Assembly: GCA_963691705.1 (NCBI GenBank)
Contig: OY829545.1
Coordinates: 31,917,475 to 31,981,474 of the forward strand
Source of the DNA: Viola odorata
Lineage: Eukaryota > Streptophyta > Magnoliopsida > Malpighiales > Violaceae
Direction: 5' to 3'
Length of the DNA stretch: 64,000 bases
The notes under the pieces are model-generated. The model had not been told where the DNA came from, did no database searches, and worked only from the letters and a program-made list of their open reading frames with translations. Both the position numbers and the translations under genes were made by a program. Position 1 is the stretch's first letter. Each line of letters starts with the position of its first letter. Of the stretch, positions 33,734-45,768 are shown in pieces.

Positions 33734-35121
33734 TGGTTGCCGAAATCATCAAAATAAATAAAAATACAATTCACCATGCACATGTAGATGAACACAGTAG
33801 CAAGTGGTAAAAGGATCGTTCCTCATGGATTCGGTGGTCAATTTAAATGCTTTGTAATGACTAGAAACGTAAAAGTGATAAATACCAATATTAAGATGTT
33901 TTGTTGCAGTTGATTAAGAAATAGAAATAACAGAAAACAGTAAAGAAAATGATTTGTGTGTGTGTTCAGAGGTGACAAAGTTCCCAGTAAGTATTCTACT
34001 AAGCTCATGCATTATACTGATTGATTATTGATTCAAATATTTTCAAAACTGAACTTATAGGCGGCTATAGAGACCAGGTTTTCACCTAGATCTCCTACTC
34101 TCTACCTATACAGGATTTTTAAAGGTTTTCACCTATTAAGAATCCTTGGCCTACTTTCTGACCTAAAGAGGTTACTCTATCAGGTCTAAGAAAGTGACTG
34201 ATTAATATGTTGTGAGAGACCTTATCCCAGGTCTGGGCGACAGAAGTGTCTACTCCTATAAATCATACTCTATCCATTTTCTATTCTGATCCATTGATCA
34301 GATAGTTGCCTTCATATCTCTCTCTACAATGTAGACTCCAAAGTATCAAGAGAAGACTGTAGTTATTCAAACCCTAATTGTAGTTGATCAGGCTTCAATA
34401 GAAATAGGAATAACATGACATTTAATCAAAACAATTAGAGATATAAGTTGGAATTTAATAACCACGATTAGATCTCACAATCAGATAAGCATGACGATGA
34501 ATCCTTATAAGGAAATTGAAACTTAGCCTAGCATCATCATAATAAATAAATAGAAAAGATTGAAAGCATAAAATGAGATTTAATTAATTAAAGGAAAGAA
34601 AGCAAACAGAGATTTGAAGCTCCGTTAATGGTTGCTGTTCCAGAAGTAAGAAGAAGAAAAACGGGGAAGAAGAGACATACCCTATTTTCCCAAAATCCGT
34701 TGCCTTAATAGAAATCCGATTAGTTTTTAAAATTCAAAAACCTAAAAAGAAATAAAATCCCAAAATATAATAATTGTTTAAATCTCCTAAATAAGAAAAT
34801 AAGAGATTTCGATCATAGGACTTCTAGCTGAAGTAGGATTCTGCAGGAGTATTCTTCTAGAAGAGACAGCTGGCAGATACGTCCCAGGCCTAGGTCACTC
34901 ATATCTGACTTGCTTTATCCTAGGCCTAGGATAAGGACTGCTTCTGAACTTTGATCCACCAGATTTAGCTCTTTAACATGCATTTTCAGCTCCAAATGGA
35001 TGGATTGCTTCTCAGCAACATGTTCTGCAAGAAAGGAGTGAAAAAGCCTGAAATTAGCAGTATCATCATCCTAAAAAGGGTGGAAAGGATGATAAAATTA
35101 AGACATTTAACGCTCCAATCA
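33734..35121 (-). mobile_element. 3' LTR of element B
   Basis: On the minus strand it starts TGATTGGAGCGTTAAATG after the purine tract AGTGTGGGGGATT and ends GATTTCGGCAACCA, about 1,388 bp. It differs from the A, C and D LTRs, so B is a separate family. The right boundary could be off by 2-3 bases. Confidence 0.7.
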
Positions 35122-36580
35122 AATCCCCCACACTAACCTATGCTTACCCTCAAGCATTCCCATCAAAACAAAACAAAGCAAAATAAAAACACAGACAAAG
35201 AAAGACCAATCAATACCGACTTCAGAACACCCAGTTCATCACATAGGATCCTCAGATACTTCAGTTCATAGCTTCATGCTAGATTACCAAGGCCTAACCA
35301 AGACCCCAAACTCACCCCATTTGGATAGTATCATAATTGAGCGCTTATCAATCAAACCCCGCAATTAGAAACACAACAAAACAATTCCCATTTTCTTTTA
35401 CTACTCCTTTCACGTTGACAGAATTTATGATTTTTAGCCCCTTTCTATCTCAACCCTTCCCTTGAATCACCTTTCTTTCTTACTCTTAATTTAATTCTGA
35501 TCAGCTTTGTATAGTTTCTTGGATACTCTCGCTTGATGAGGCAAGAATACCAAGACAAGTTTAAAAATTTCTTATCTTTTTTTTTTTTCCTGCTGATTCT
35601 CCTTTCAGTAGTTCTCTGTGTACTCTCGCTTGAAGAGGCAAGAATATCAAAGCATTAGCAATTTTTATTCTTAACCAAAGAATGATTTAAGGGAAGTCAG
35701 GCTTATATTGATAATCAACGTGTCAAAAGCAGCAAGGTAAAAATAGCAATTTTGTGTGTTTTCTTTCGCAAAATTCAATCGTAAAGCGCAAGCATCATGA
35801 CACTATACAAATAAAGTGAGTTTAAAGAATGCCAGGAAAATGCACCTTATAGGTATTGGAAATGTTATGCCAATTTCTTAGCCTTGGTAATAAAACAGGG
35901 AGCTATGAAATCAAGCATCTTTTGTTTACTATGTGATGAAGTGCATGTTCTGAAACTGATTATTCATGGTCTTTGTGAAACAAAAGAGTCACAAAATCTA
36001 TCTAAAAACATGCAATAAAAGAGAAAAATAAAATCATGCAAAATCAGACATAATTAAACAGGAATTTCAAAGAAAAGACTCAATTAAAACACGAAAAACT
36101 AACTCACAAAGACTCACTGCAAAACAATCAACAAAAACAATCAACAATATCCTAAAAACTCCTCCCCCATACTAGAAGACACTTTGTCCTCAAAGTGTGG
36201 GAAAGGAAAAATAGACAAATGGAAAATAAATTAAAATAGACTCAAGAAAGAAAGAAAAATGAAAAAAAGAGAGAAAAAGGAATGATTGAACCTATTTATT
36301 GATGTGCTCTGCTTCTGTTCTTCCAGGATGGTATCCAACTTCTGCATCATGAAATAGGTTGTTTCTTCATCATCTCTCTAATCAAGTCTAATTTTGTCCC
36401 TGGTCTGGGAACTATGTCACGCTAAGGTCCGGATGTTTGATCTGGGACAGAGCCATCTTGCTACTGCTGTGTACCTGACATAAAAGCAAAACTCCATAAG
36501 AAATTCCCAATGACAACAATTTATTCAAACAATAGAAATTAATAAAAAGACTTGGGTTGCCTCTCAAGAAGCGTCCTGAT
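35122..36580 (-). other. 3' noncoding region of element B
   Basis: No ORF is supported. Beside the LTR is the purine tract. Further in, the minus strand reads GGACAAAGTGTCTTCTAGTATGGGGGAGG (36160-36190). A 26-bp direct repeat (TACTCTCGCTTGA-GAGGCAAGAATA) is at 35524-35549 and 35621-35646. Confidence 0.6.
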
Positions 36581-39500
36581 TTATTGTCTTTGGACTAGAC
36601 ATGGATTCTCTTCAATCCTCTGAAATTCGGTGGACTTGGAATTCTTCCACCGTGTGGCTCTTGAAACCTTCATGAAACGGTTTCAACCTCTGTCCATTCA
36701 CTTTGAATGTCGTCTTCGTCTTCAAATCTTGGATATCTACAACACCATAAGGATAGACGTTAGTTACAACATATGGACCAGTCCATCTAGATTACAATTT
36801 TCTTGCAAAAATACGAAATCTAGAATTAAATAACAGCACTATCTGGCCCACATAAAAATTCTTATCCTTAATCAAGCTATCATGATATCTTTTATTCTTC
36901 GCTTTGATCAATTCAGAATTCTCGTATGCGTCTCTACGCAACTCTTCCAACTCTTGAAGTTGGAGTCTTCTTGCTTCTCCATCCTTACTCATCTCTAGAT
37001 TGCATTGTTTGATCGCCCAAAATGATCGATGTGCCAACTCAACTGGAAGGTGGCATGCTTTACCATACACAAGGTTGTAAGGAGTGGTGTCAATTGGGGT
37101 TTTGAACGTCGTTCTGTAAGCCCACAATGTGTCGTCTAGACGTTGGCTTTAATCCTTTCTGTTTGGGTTGTTCACCATCTTTGTAAGGATGGCTTTTACT
37201 TCTCGATTCGAGACTTTAGCCTGCCCATTGGTCTGGGGGTGATAGGCAGTTGACACTCGGTGGTTGACCTGATATTTGTTAAGTAATGCCGCAACCACCT
37301 TATTGCAAAAATGCGTTCCCCTATCGCTGATAATCACCTTGGGTACACCGAACCTGTTTAAGATGCGAGACTTTAGAAATGATACAACAGTCTTGGCATC
37401 ATCAGCCGTAGTAGCTTTGGCTTCAACTCATTTTGAAAGATAATCAACAGCAAGGATAATATACTAGTTTCCCCCAGACAAGGGGAAATGACCCATGAAG
37501 TCTATTCCCTAGACATCAAATATTTCACATGCAAAAATTGGATTTAATGGCATCTAATTTCTAGCAGAAATATTACCAATTTTCTGACAATTAGGAAAAT
37601 TCATGCAAAATAAAAGACAGTCTTTAAACAAGGTAGGCTAATAAAAATTGGACTCCAATATTTTAAGTGCTGTTCTTTTTGGGCCAAAATGGCCTCCACA
37701 TGCTTCAGAATGACAAAAGCATAAAATAGATTCAATTTCATCATTAATAACACATCACCTTAATATTTGGTCCTTACCAACATTCCACATGTATGGTTCA
37801 TCCCAAACGAAATATTTTGAATCTCTTTTTACCTTTTCCCTCTCTCGGTAGGACATGTTCTGATCAAACTTACCTGTTGCCAAATAATTTGCGATATCAG
37901 CATACCAGGGTCTTTCTATCAGGGCAAGGATAAGGGCCTCATCTGGTCCTTCTCCCAGGGCAAAGAAAAGACTCTCGTCGGGAAATTCTTCGTTGACAGC
38001 CTGTGAGTCTGGATCCACGAGGATTCTGCTCAAATGGTCAGCGACCAGATTTTCCTTGCCACTCTTGTCCTTGATTTCCAGATTGAATTTCTGTAACAGG
38101 AGGATCCACTTGATCAACCTTGGCTTCGCTTCATTTTTTATCAACAAATAGCGCAGCGCTGCATGGTCAGAATAAATAATCACTTTAGTTTGGAGTAAAT
38201 AAGCACGAAATTTATCAAGTGCAAAAATAATAGCAAATAACTCCTTTTCAGTGGTTGTATAATTCTTCTGCGCATCATCCAACATGCGAGATACATAGTA
38301 AATCACATGTGGATCTCGTCCTTCCCTTTGATCTAAGACAACACCTACAGAATGGTTAGAAGCATCACACATTATTTCAAAAGGCAAATTCCAGTTAGGT
38401 GTTTTGATCACAGGTGTTGTAGTTAATTTCTCCTTAAGCATGTCGAAAGCAGCCTCGCAATCTGGACTAAATTTGAACTCCACTTCCTTTTGTAATAATC
38501 TACAAAGTGGTTCTGCTATCTTGGAAAAGTCTTTTATAAATCTTCGATAAAACCCTGCATGGCCTAAGAAAGAACGCACTTCACGAACATTAGTAGGATA
38601 AGGTAAAGAATCAATAACATCAATTTTTGCCTTATCTACTTCTATACCTTTTTGAGATACAACGTGTCCTAGAATCAACCCTTGGTTCACCATAAAATGA
38701 CCCTTTTCGTAGTTTAAAACCAAGCTAGTTTCTAAACAACGCTTAAGTACTTTTTCTAGATTTTCAAGGCACTCATCAAAGGAATTTCCATATACAATAA
38801 AATCGTCCATAAAAACTTCTATTCCTTTTGCAATAAAATTAGAAAAAAATACTCATCATGCATCTTTGAAAGGTTGCGGGTGCATTACATAATCCAAAAG
38901 GCATGCGCTTGTAAGCAAAAGTCCCAAAAGGGCATGTAAACGCGGTTTTATCCTGATCCTTAATTTGCAACGGGTATTTGGTAGAAACTAGAATACCCAT
39001 CGAGATAATAGTAGTGAGACATACCTGAGAGTCTCTCTAGCATTTCGTCAATAAAAGGGAGGGGGAAGTGATCCTTCCTGGTTGCTGAGTTGAGCCTGCG
39101 GTAATCAATGCATACCCTCCAACCGTTTTGCACTCTTGTAGGCACCAACTGTCCTTCGCTATTTTCTACCACTGTGAAACTGGTCTTCTTAGGCACCATC
39201 TACATAGGACTTATCCACGAACTGTCAGAAATAGGGTATATTACTCCAGCATCTAAGAGTTTCAATACCTCTTTTTTAACTGCATCCATCATAGATGGGT
39301 TAAGCCTCCTCTGTGGCTGCCTTACTGTCTTACAGTCCTCTTCCAAGTGGATTTTGTGCATGCATATAGCCGAAGAAATCCCCTTGATATCATCTATCGT
39401 CCAGCCTATGGCTTCTTTATTGCCCTTCAAAACTCACAAAAGTCTCTCTTCCTCCACTTCGGACAGTTAGTTTGAGATGATCACTGGCAGGCTTTCTCCC

Positions 39501-40303
39501 AGGCCTAAGAAAGAGTACTTTAGGTGGCTGGGTAAAGCCTTTAATTCTAGGTCTGGGGCCTACAAAATAGAAGAAACAAGAGAATTATTAGTTCTCGGAA
39601 GATCTAAAGTTTTCAGAATATTTACCACATATTTAGCTTCCACGACTTCTTCGATCTCATCTCTAACTTCTACTTGCTTTTCTAACTCATCTAACTTGAT
39701 GTAATCTATACTCCTGGTAAGTACATAGTTCAAAGGGTCAGTATTCTCAAGCTCATAAATATCCTCATCATCCAAATCAACAAGATTAATAAAATTAACA
39801 CAATGCACGTCCTCAGGATATCTCATAGCATCATACATGTTAAAAGAGATAATTTCACCCATAAATTCCAAAGTTAAACACCCTCCAAAAATGTCAATTT
39901 TAGCTCGAGTAGTTCTCAAGAAAGGTATACCTAGCAAAATTTCAGTTGATTTAGAAGTGTGTTCATTTTCTATGCCAATCACATAAAAATCTGCAGGAAA
40001 TACAAAGTCATCAACTTGTACTAACACGTCTTCAATTACCCCAACAGGATAAATAATAGACCTATCAGCTAGTTGAATTACAAGTCTGGTTTCTTTCAAT
40101 CCACCAACTTTTAAACTTTTAAACAAGGTCAATGAAAAAACATTTATCCCTGCACCCAAATCACATAATGCCTTCTCAATAACCTGATCCCCGATCTTAT
40201 AAGGGATTACGAATGTTCCCCCATCCTTGCACTTATTCGGCAATTTCTTCTGGAAAACGGCGGAAACGTTTTCGTTCAAATTAATCCTCTCCACTCTTGC
40301 AAG
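36581..40303 (-). pseudogene. Element B protease-RT-RNase H-integrase, broken
   Basis: From 40303 downward: protease with ALCDLGAGINVFSL; a linker; RT with AGVIYPISDSSWISP, RVCIDYRRLNSATRKDHFPLPF and [10 protein letters not shown]; RNase H with [11 protein letters not shown] and TEKELFAI; and integrase with ISDRGTHF and NREVKAI. Breaks include TAG in WISPM*MVPKK (39200), a one-base insertion after YQIPVAN (about 38960), an extra T before the FMDD motif (about 38845), several stops across the first half of integrase (37338-37755), and a TAA in RKD*SQRL near 37149. Pol ends at a TAA at 36581-36583. Its upstream protease/gag part lies beyond element C at 57532-58917. Confidence 0.88.
40299..40303. 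other. Left target-site duplication of element C (GCAAG)
   Basis: GCAAG here corresponds to GTAAG at 57532-57536, one mismatch. Removing C and one copy restores the reading of element B across the junction. Confidence 0.75.
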
Positions 40304-40485
40304 TGACAGAGTGTTTATTGTGCGTAATTCCACCCTCTTTTATACGCCTTTTTAGATCATGATGCTGCTAATGGTGCTGTGTTTCTTCACTTTTTACAGA
40401 TCTTGGCTATTTAGGAGGGAAATACAAAAAGAAGCGCTTTCTATCACTTTCTGGAAGGAATGGAGCAGCTAGGCCACGCAGCTGA
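40304..40485 (+). mobile_element. 5' LTR of element C, first piece
   Basis: It starts TGACAGAGTGTTTATTGTGCG, where the 3' LTR has TGTTTGATAGAGTG, so about four bases are lost at the tip. It breaks at GCTGA (40481-40485), the target duplication of the copia element. Confidence 0.88.
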
Positions 40486-41154
40486 TGATAAATCAATATA
40501 TGGACTAGAGGGGGGAGGGGTGAATAGTCCCTTTCCAATCCCTTTAAAAACTTCAAACTTTTCTGCACACAAGAGAAGGGAAGGAAGGAAAGCACAACAC
40601 AAGATGTATAGTGGTTCCAATTCACAACTGAATTGTACTCCACTACCTAAGAGTCCTCCTCTTAGGATTTTCGAATGCAATCCTTGCTATTCACTTGAGC
40701 TTTTCACGGGTTCAGCTCACAACCTTACACTTTGGTTTTCCGGGGCTCACCAACAACCTTACAATTAGTTTTCCAAGGCTCACTAACAACCTAGTGGTTT
40801 TTCACGGGCTGAACCACAACCTAAGTTCTCTTTCAATGGGATGAGAACACTACCCTTAACCCAAAAGTGTTATGGTACACTTTCAAACCTTAACAAAGAT
40901 ATTGTATCAAATATGCAACAAACAATTGGTGTACAAAAATATAGATATATGAACCCAAATCAACACCAATAAATATTCAAAGTTACCTCAAGAAGAAACC
41001 CAAAGACAAGCTTGACAAGATGAAGCAAGAATGACAGAAATCGTTTTGGAACACTTGCTTTGAAAAATATGATTTGTGTAAGCTTGTAAAATGTAAATTT
41101 ATGTATGAAGGTTTCTCTCTTGTTCAACTTTTTGTTCAACTCATCTAGGATGAG

Positions 41155-41162
41155 TATATATA
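41155..41162 (-). promoter_or_regulatory. TATA box of the copia LTR (left copy)
   Basis: On the minus strand CCTATATATACTC; the same motif is in the right LTR at 47609-47616. It is downstream of the palindrome array in the direction of transcription, so the array lies in the upstream promoter (U3) part. Confidence 0.65.
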
Positions 41163-41249
41163 GGCTTTGATAGAGCAAAGCCCGGACAAAAGGGTATGGA
41201 CATAAATTGAGCCGTTTTAAGTGGACAAAATAGCTGTTGGAGTTTGTCT

Positions 41250-41680
41250 GCTGCTTACCGTGATCACGGTTAGGAGTAACCGTGATTACGGTTAGCACGA
41301 GCTCCTCAAGCCGTTTGAAAAACTAGCCATTACAGACAGACGTGATTCACGTTTAGGTCTAACCGTGATCACGGTTGCTTAACCGTGATCACGTTAAACC
41401 CCTTAACGTGATTCACGTTACTCTCGGATGTAAAAAGGTGTTTTGGACTTGAGATAAACGTGATTCACGTTTAAGGATAACCGTGATCACGGTTAGAGAG
41501 AATATCTTATCGTGATTCACGTTTAAACCTTAACCGTGATTCACGCTACCTACTGAAGTTAAAATCATTTTGACACACCTTAACCGTGATCACGATAAGG
41601 CTTAACCGTGATCACGGTAAGAGAAAATATCTCACCGTGATTCACGTTAACCCTAAACGTGATTCACGTTTAAACACTGA
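41250..41680. repeat. Array of 14 short palindromes in the left copia LTR
   Basis: Two related motifs alternate: AACCGTGATCACGGTT and AACGTGATTCACGTT. About 14 copies occur with irregular 20-50 bp spacing, some with one changed base. The same array is in the right LTR. Confidence 0.9.
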
Positions 41681-41951
41681 TCCGAAATACTTAAAACGTT
41701 TTTCAAAACTTGTTTTGACTCAAAATTCTTGAGGTACTTGAACATAAATCAAGTGTTTGAATGAAATCATACTTACAAGAATAAGCTCAAAAACACTTGA
41801 TCTTCACGCTTGCGATATGATGAATTGTTGCTTTCTTTAAGTCTTGATCGCAAACTGAAAAATACATTCTTACTTAAAATTGAATTAGAGACTAATTAAT
41901 TTGTGTGTTATTACATCATCAAAATAGGTTCGAATACCCCTTGGGCTAACA

Positions 41952-41968
41952 ATCTCCCCCTTTTTGAT
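41952..41968 (-). other. Polypurine tract of the copia element
   Basis: On the minus strand ATCAAAAAGGGGGAGAT directly precedes the LTR start TGTTAG. This tract primes plus-strand DNA synthesis. Confidence 0.85.
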
Positions 41969-42615
41969 GATGACAACCACAAATTAACCAAAACATAATA
42001 AGCATATAATTTTAAGTAGAAATGCAAAAGAGGTGAGTTTGAGAAAGAACTCCCCCTATATCTTTGTCATGAAAGCTCCCCTTATTTGAAATGCATCAAG
42101 AGCATTTATGCTCCCCCTACATAAAACGTTAGTTGCACAAGAAGCATGACAAAGAAATAACAAGCTTGCTCAAAGCTTTGTTACCAAATGTGTGCTACCA
42201 ATCAAATCACCAAAACAATCAAAATTGCTACCAATTCCCATGAGATCAAAAAGATCAAATTTCTACCAATCAATCAAAGCACATATCAATAGCACATTTC
42301 TCCCTCTTACCTTATTCTCCCCCATAGCTATATATATCTCCCCCATAACAGTACACTACTCACCACCACATATTTCTCCCCCTTTGTCATCAACAAAAAG
42401 GAGGCACAAAACGAAGGGAGGAATCAAACCAAACAAGGAGAATAACCAAGTGATAAACACGTAGGAGAGTTAAAAGAGCAAGCGAAAACAGATGGCACAA
42501 AAATGAATGTGAAAGAATTTGAGTGCCAAAAAAATTAAACCACACAACACAGTCAAAGCAATACAAACAATAGACATAAAGATAGAGTAAATAGAAATAC
42601 TGAATGGAGATCTAT
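41969..42615 (-). other. Noncoding region between copia pol and 3' LTR
   Basis: About 650 bp, rich in C and A on the plus strand with repeated CTCCCCC runs (minus strand GGGGGAG), which resemble extra copies of the polypurine tract. No env-like ORF is seen. Confidence 0.6.
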
Positions 42616-45600
42616 TCAAAATGGATAACAAATGCCGATCTCATGTCTTAGCTCCACAAAACGATCTTTTGCTAGAGGCTTAGTAAAAATATCTGCAAGC
42701 TGATCATTAGTACCAACAAAGTGTAGTGAAATATCCCCTTTTGCTAAATGATCACGGATAAAATGATGTCTCACATCAATATGCTTAGTCCGTGAATGAC
42801 AAATAGGATTCTTGACCAATTTTAATGCACTTGTACTATCACAATAAATAGGAATGTCACTAAACTTTAGATCAAAATCTTCTAAAGTTTGCTTCATCCA
42901 TAAAATTTGTGCTACACAAGAACCACATGCAACATATTCATCTTCCGTAGTGGAAGTTGCAACTGAGTTTTGCTTCTTACTTGACCAAGAAACCAAAGCT
43001 TGTCCTAAGAAATGACATGTACCACTAGTGCTCTTCCTATCAATTCTACAACCTGCAAAATCAGAATCGGAATAGCCAACTAGAGCAATGCTACATCCTT
43101 TTGGATACCAAAGTCCTAATTTAGATGTGCCTTTCAAATATCTGAAAATTCTTTTCAATGCACCTAAATGAGACTCTTTAGGACAAGATTGATAACGAGC
43201 AAATAGACAAACACTAAACATGATATCCGGTCTACTTGCTGTTAAATATAAAAGGCTACCAATCATACCTCGATAAAGAGTAATGTCTACATCTTTACCA
43301 TTCTCATCTTTGTCTAGGTTGGTGGTAGGACTTAGGGGAATAGGATTCTCCTTGATGTTGTCATATCCATATTTTGTGAGGAGATCCTTGACGTACTTTG
43401 CTTGGTTGATAAAAATGCCTTCTTGAGATTGTCGGATTTGAAGTCCAAGGAAGAATGTCAATTCTCCCATCATGCTCATCTCAAATTCGCTATGCATACA
43501 TTTTTCAAAATCCTTGCACAAAGAAACATTAGTGGCTCCAAAAATAATATCATCGACATAAATTTGCACAATAATCATATGTTTTCCATCATGTTTAGTG
43601 AAGAGTGTAGAATCAATTTTTCCCATTTTAAAACCATTTTTCAACAAAAATTAGCTTAAACGATCATACCAAGCTCTTGGAGCTTGTTTAAGACCATATA
43701 AAGCCTTTTCCAATTTAAACACATGGTTAGGAAATTTATGATCTTCAAAACCGGGTGGTTGTTTAACATACACTTCTTCCATAATGAAACCATTCAAAAA
43801 TGCACTTTTAACATCCATTTGAAAAAGACTTATATTTTTAAAACATGCAAATGCTAACAACATGCGAATGGCTTCAAGTCTAGCAACCGGGGCAAATGTT
43901 TCATCAAAATCAATACCTTCTTGTTGGTTATACCCTTGGGCTACCAATCTAGCTTTATTCCTAATGACATTTCCCGATTCATCAAGTTTGTTTCGAAAAA
44001 CCCACTTGGTTCCAATGATAGTATGGTTGCTAGGCCTAGGAACTAATTTCCAAACATTGTTACGCTCAAATTGATTTAGTTCCTCATGCATGGCAATCAT
44101 CCAAGATTCATCATGCGAAGCCTCATCAAACTTTTTAGACTCAAATTGAGACACAAAAGCTTGATGATCACATATATTTCTAAAAGAAGAGCGAGTAGTC
44201 ATACCTCTACGATTTAGATTACCTAAGATTTGCTCTTGTGGATGGGCATTCATCATTTTCCAAGGTCTAGAACTTGAGGGGCCTTGATCACTTTGGTTGA
44301 CTTCATCGTTTGCATTGTCAAGGGCCTCTACTTCCGTTTCCTTTTCCTCTTGAGTTTCTGAATTTTCTAGAGATGGTGTGTCGACCTTTGGATCATCAAG
44401 AATCGTCATAGGAGGATGAACTTGAAGACTCCCAAAATCATCACCAATATCACTAGCTATCTTTTGCACACTTTCAAAAGGATTAGATTCATCAAATGCA
44501 ATATGCATGGATTCTTCTACAACTAGAGTTCTTTTATTATAAACTCTATAAGCTTTGCTAGAAGTAGAATAACCTAGAAAGATACCCTCATCCGACTTTG
44601 CATCAAATTTACCCAAATTGTCTTTGATGTTTAAGATAAAACATTTGCAACCAAAGACTCTAAGATGTGCCAAGGTGGGTTTTCTATCATGTCATAATTC
44701 ATAACACGTCTTGTTTAAAAGAGGACGAATTAAAACACGATTTAAAATGTAGCATGCGGTACTAACGGCTTCGGCCCAAAAATATTTTGGCAAAGAATGT
44801 TCATTTAAAAGTGTCCTAGCCGCTTCTTGCAAAGATCTATTTTTCCTCTCAACTACCCCATTTTGTTGAGGAGTGCGAGGACATGAAAAGTTATGATCAA
44901 TACCATTTTCATTGTAAAATACTTGAAACATGCCATTTTCAAATTCACCACCATGATCACTTCTTATTTTGGAAATTTTAAAACCCTTTTCATTTTGAAT
45001 CTTAAAGCAAAGTCTTTTGAAATTATCACATGCATCATGCTTATGAGTCAAAAACAAAACCCAAGTAAATCTAGAGTAATCATCCACAACAACAAAACAA
45101 TACTTCTTACCACCCAAGCTAGCTGTCCTTATTGGTCCAAAAAGATCAAGGTGAAGAAGTTGAAGTGGTCTTGTAGTTGATACGGTCTTGATGGATTTGA
45201 ATGAGCTCTTGATTTGCTTTCCATATTGACACGCATCACACAATCCTTTCATCTCATACTTCAATTTAGGTAATCCTCGAACAAGCTCCTTCCTAGATAG
45301 CTTTGCAATATGGTCCATTCCTACATGCACAAGTCTCCTATGCCATATTGACGAGTTATCTACTAAAGCACTTAAACAAGTATGATCATTAGAAATATCA
45401 TTCAAATCAATCATATAAATATTTCCAACTCTATTACCAATAAAAACAAGTGATTGTGTGTGTACATTTCTAACCTCACAATGTGTTGAAGTAAAAATCA
45501 CAAATAGATCTCTATCACATAATTGACTTATGCTTAAGAGATTAAATTTTAATCCTTGAACAAATAACACATTTTCAATAGAAGGAGAATGACCAACTTT

Positions 45601-45768
45601 ACCGATGCCCAAAACCTTGCGTTTTTGGTTATCGCCAAAAGTTACACCTCCTTTATCTTTCTTCTCCAAATGGGTGAATTTTGACTTGTCACCCGTCATA
45701 TGCCGTGAACACCCGCTATCCAAATACCATTTCGTTTCAATGGGTTTCCGGCATTCCTACAAGACAAA
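42616..45768 (-). pseudogene. Copia pol: protease-integrase-RT-RNase H, with stops
   Basis: Three open blocks share one frame. 45723-44692: protease DSGCSRHMTG, the zinc-binding part of integrase (WHRRLVH ... CDACQYGK) and the catalytic part with HLDLFGP, SDHGGEFE and ERKNRSLQ. 44673-43651: the integrase C-terminus ([15 protein letters not shown]) and RT with [14 protein letters not shown] and [12 protein letters not shown]. 43647-42616: RT YVDDIIFG and RNase H (SDFAGCRIDRKSTSG, CDSTSALKL). Two in-frame stops separate the blocks: TGA at 44692 (CYEL*HDRKP, where Trp is usual) and TAA at 43651 (DRLS*FLL). A frameshift lies between gag and protease at about 45725-45768. All catalytic motifs remain, so the loss of function is recent. 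Confidence 0.93.

Larger units (their letters stand above)
40486..41951 (-). mobile_element. 3' LTR of the copia element
   Basis: 1,466 bp with TG...CA ends (minus strand start TGTTAGCCCAAGGGG, end GATTTATCA). On the minus strand a TATATATA box is at 41155-41162. A dense array of short palindromes fills 41250-41680. Confidence 0.92.

Noticed and set aside
40407..40768. ORFs across the LTR junction at 40486 and its copy at 46937
   Set aside because: They arise from the copia LTR sequence and run across the insertion border.
41250..41680. CRISPR-like array
   Set aside because: The repeats are short self-complementary motifs with irregular spacing in a plant LTR, duplicated in the other LTR; no cas genes.
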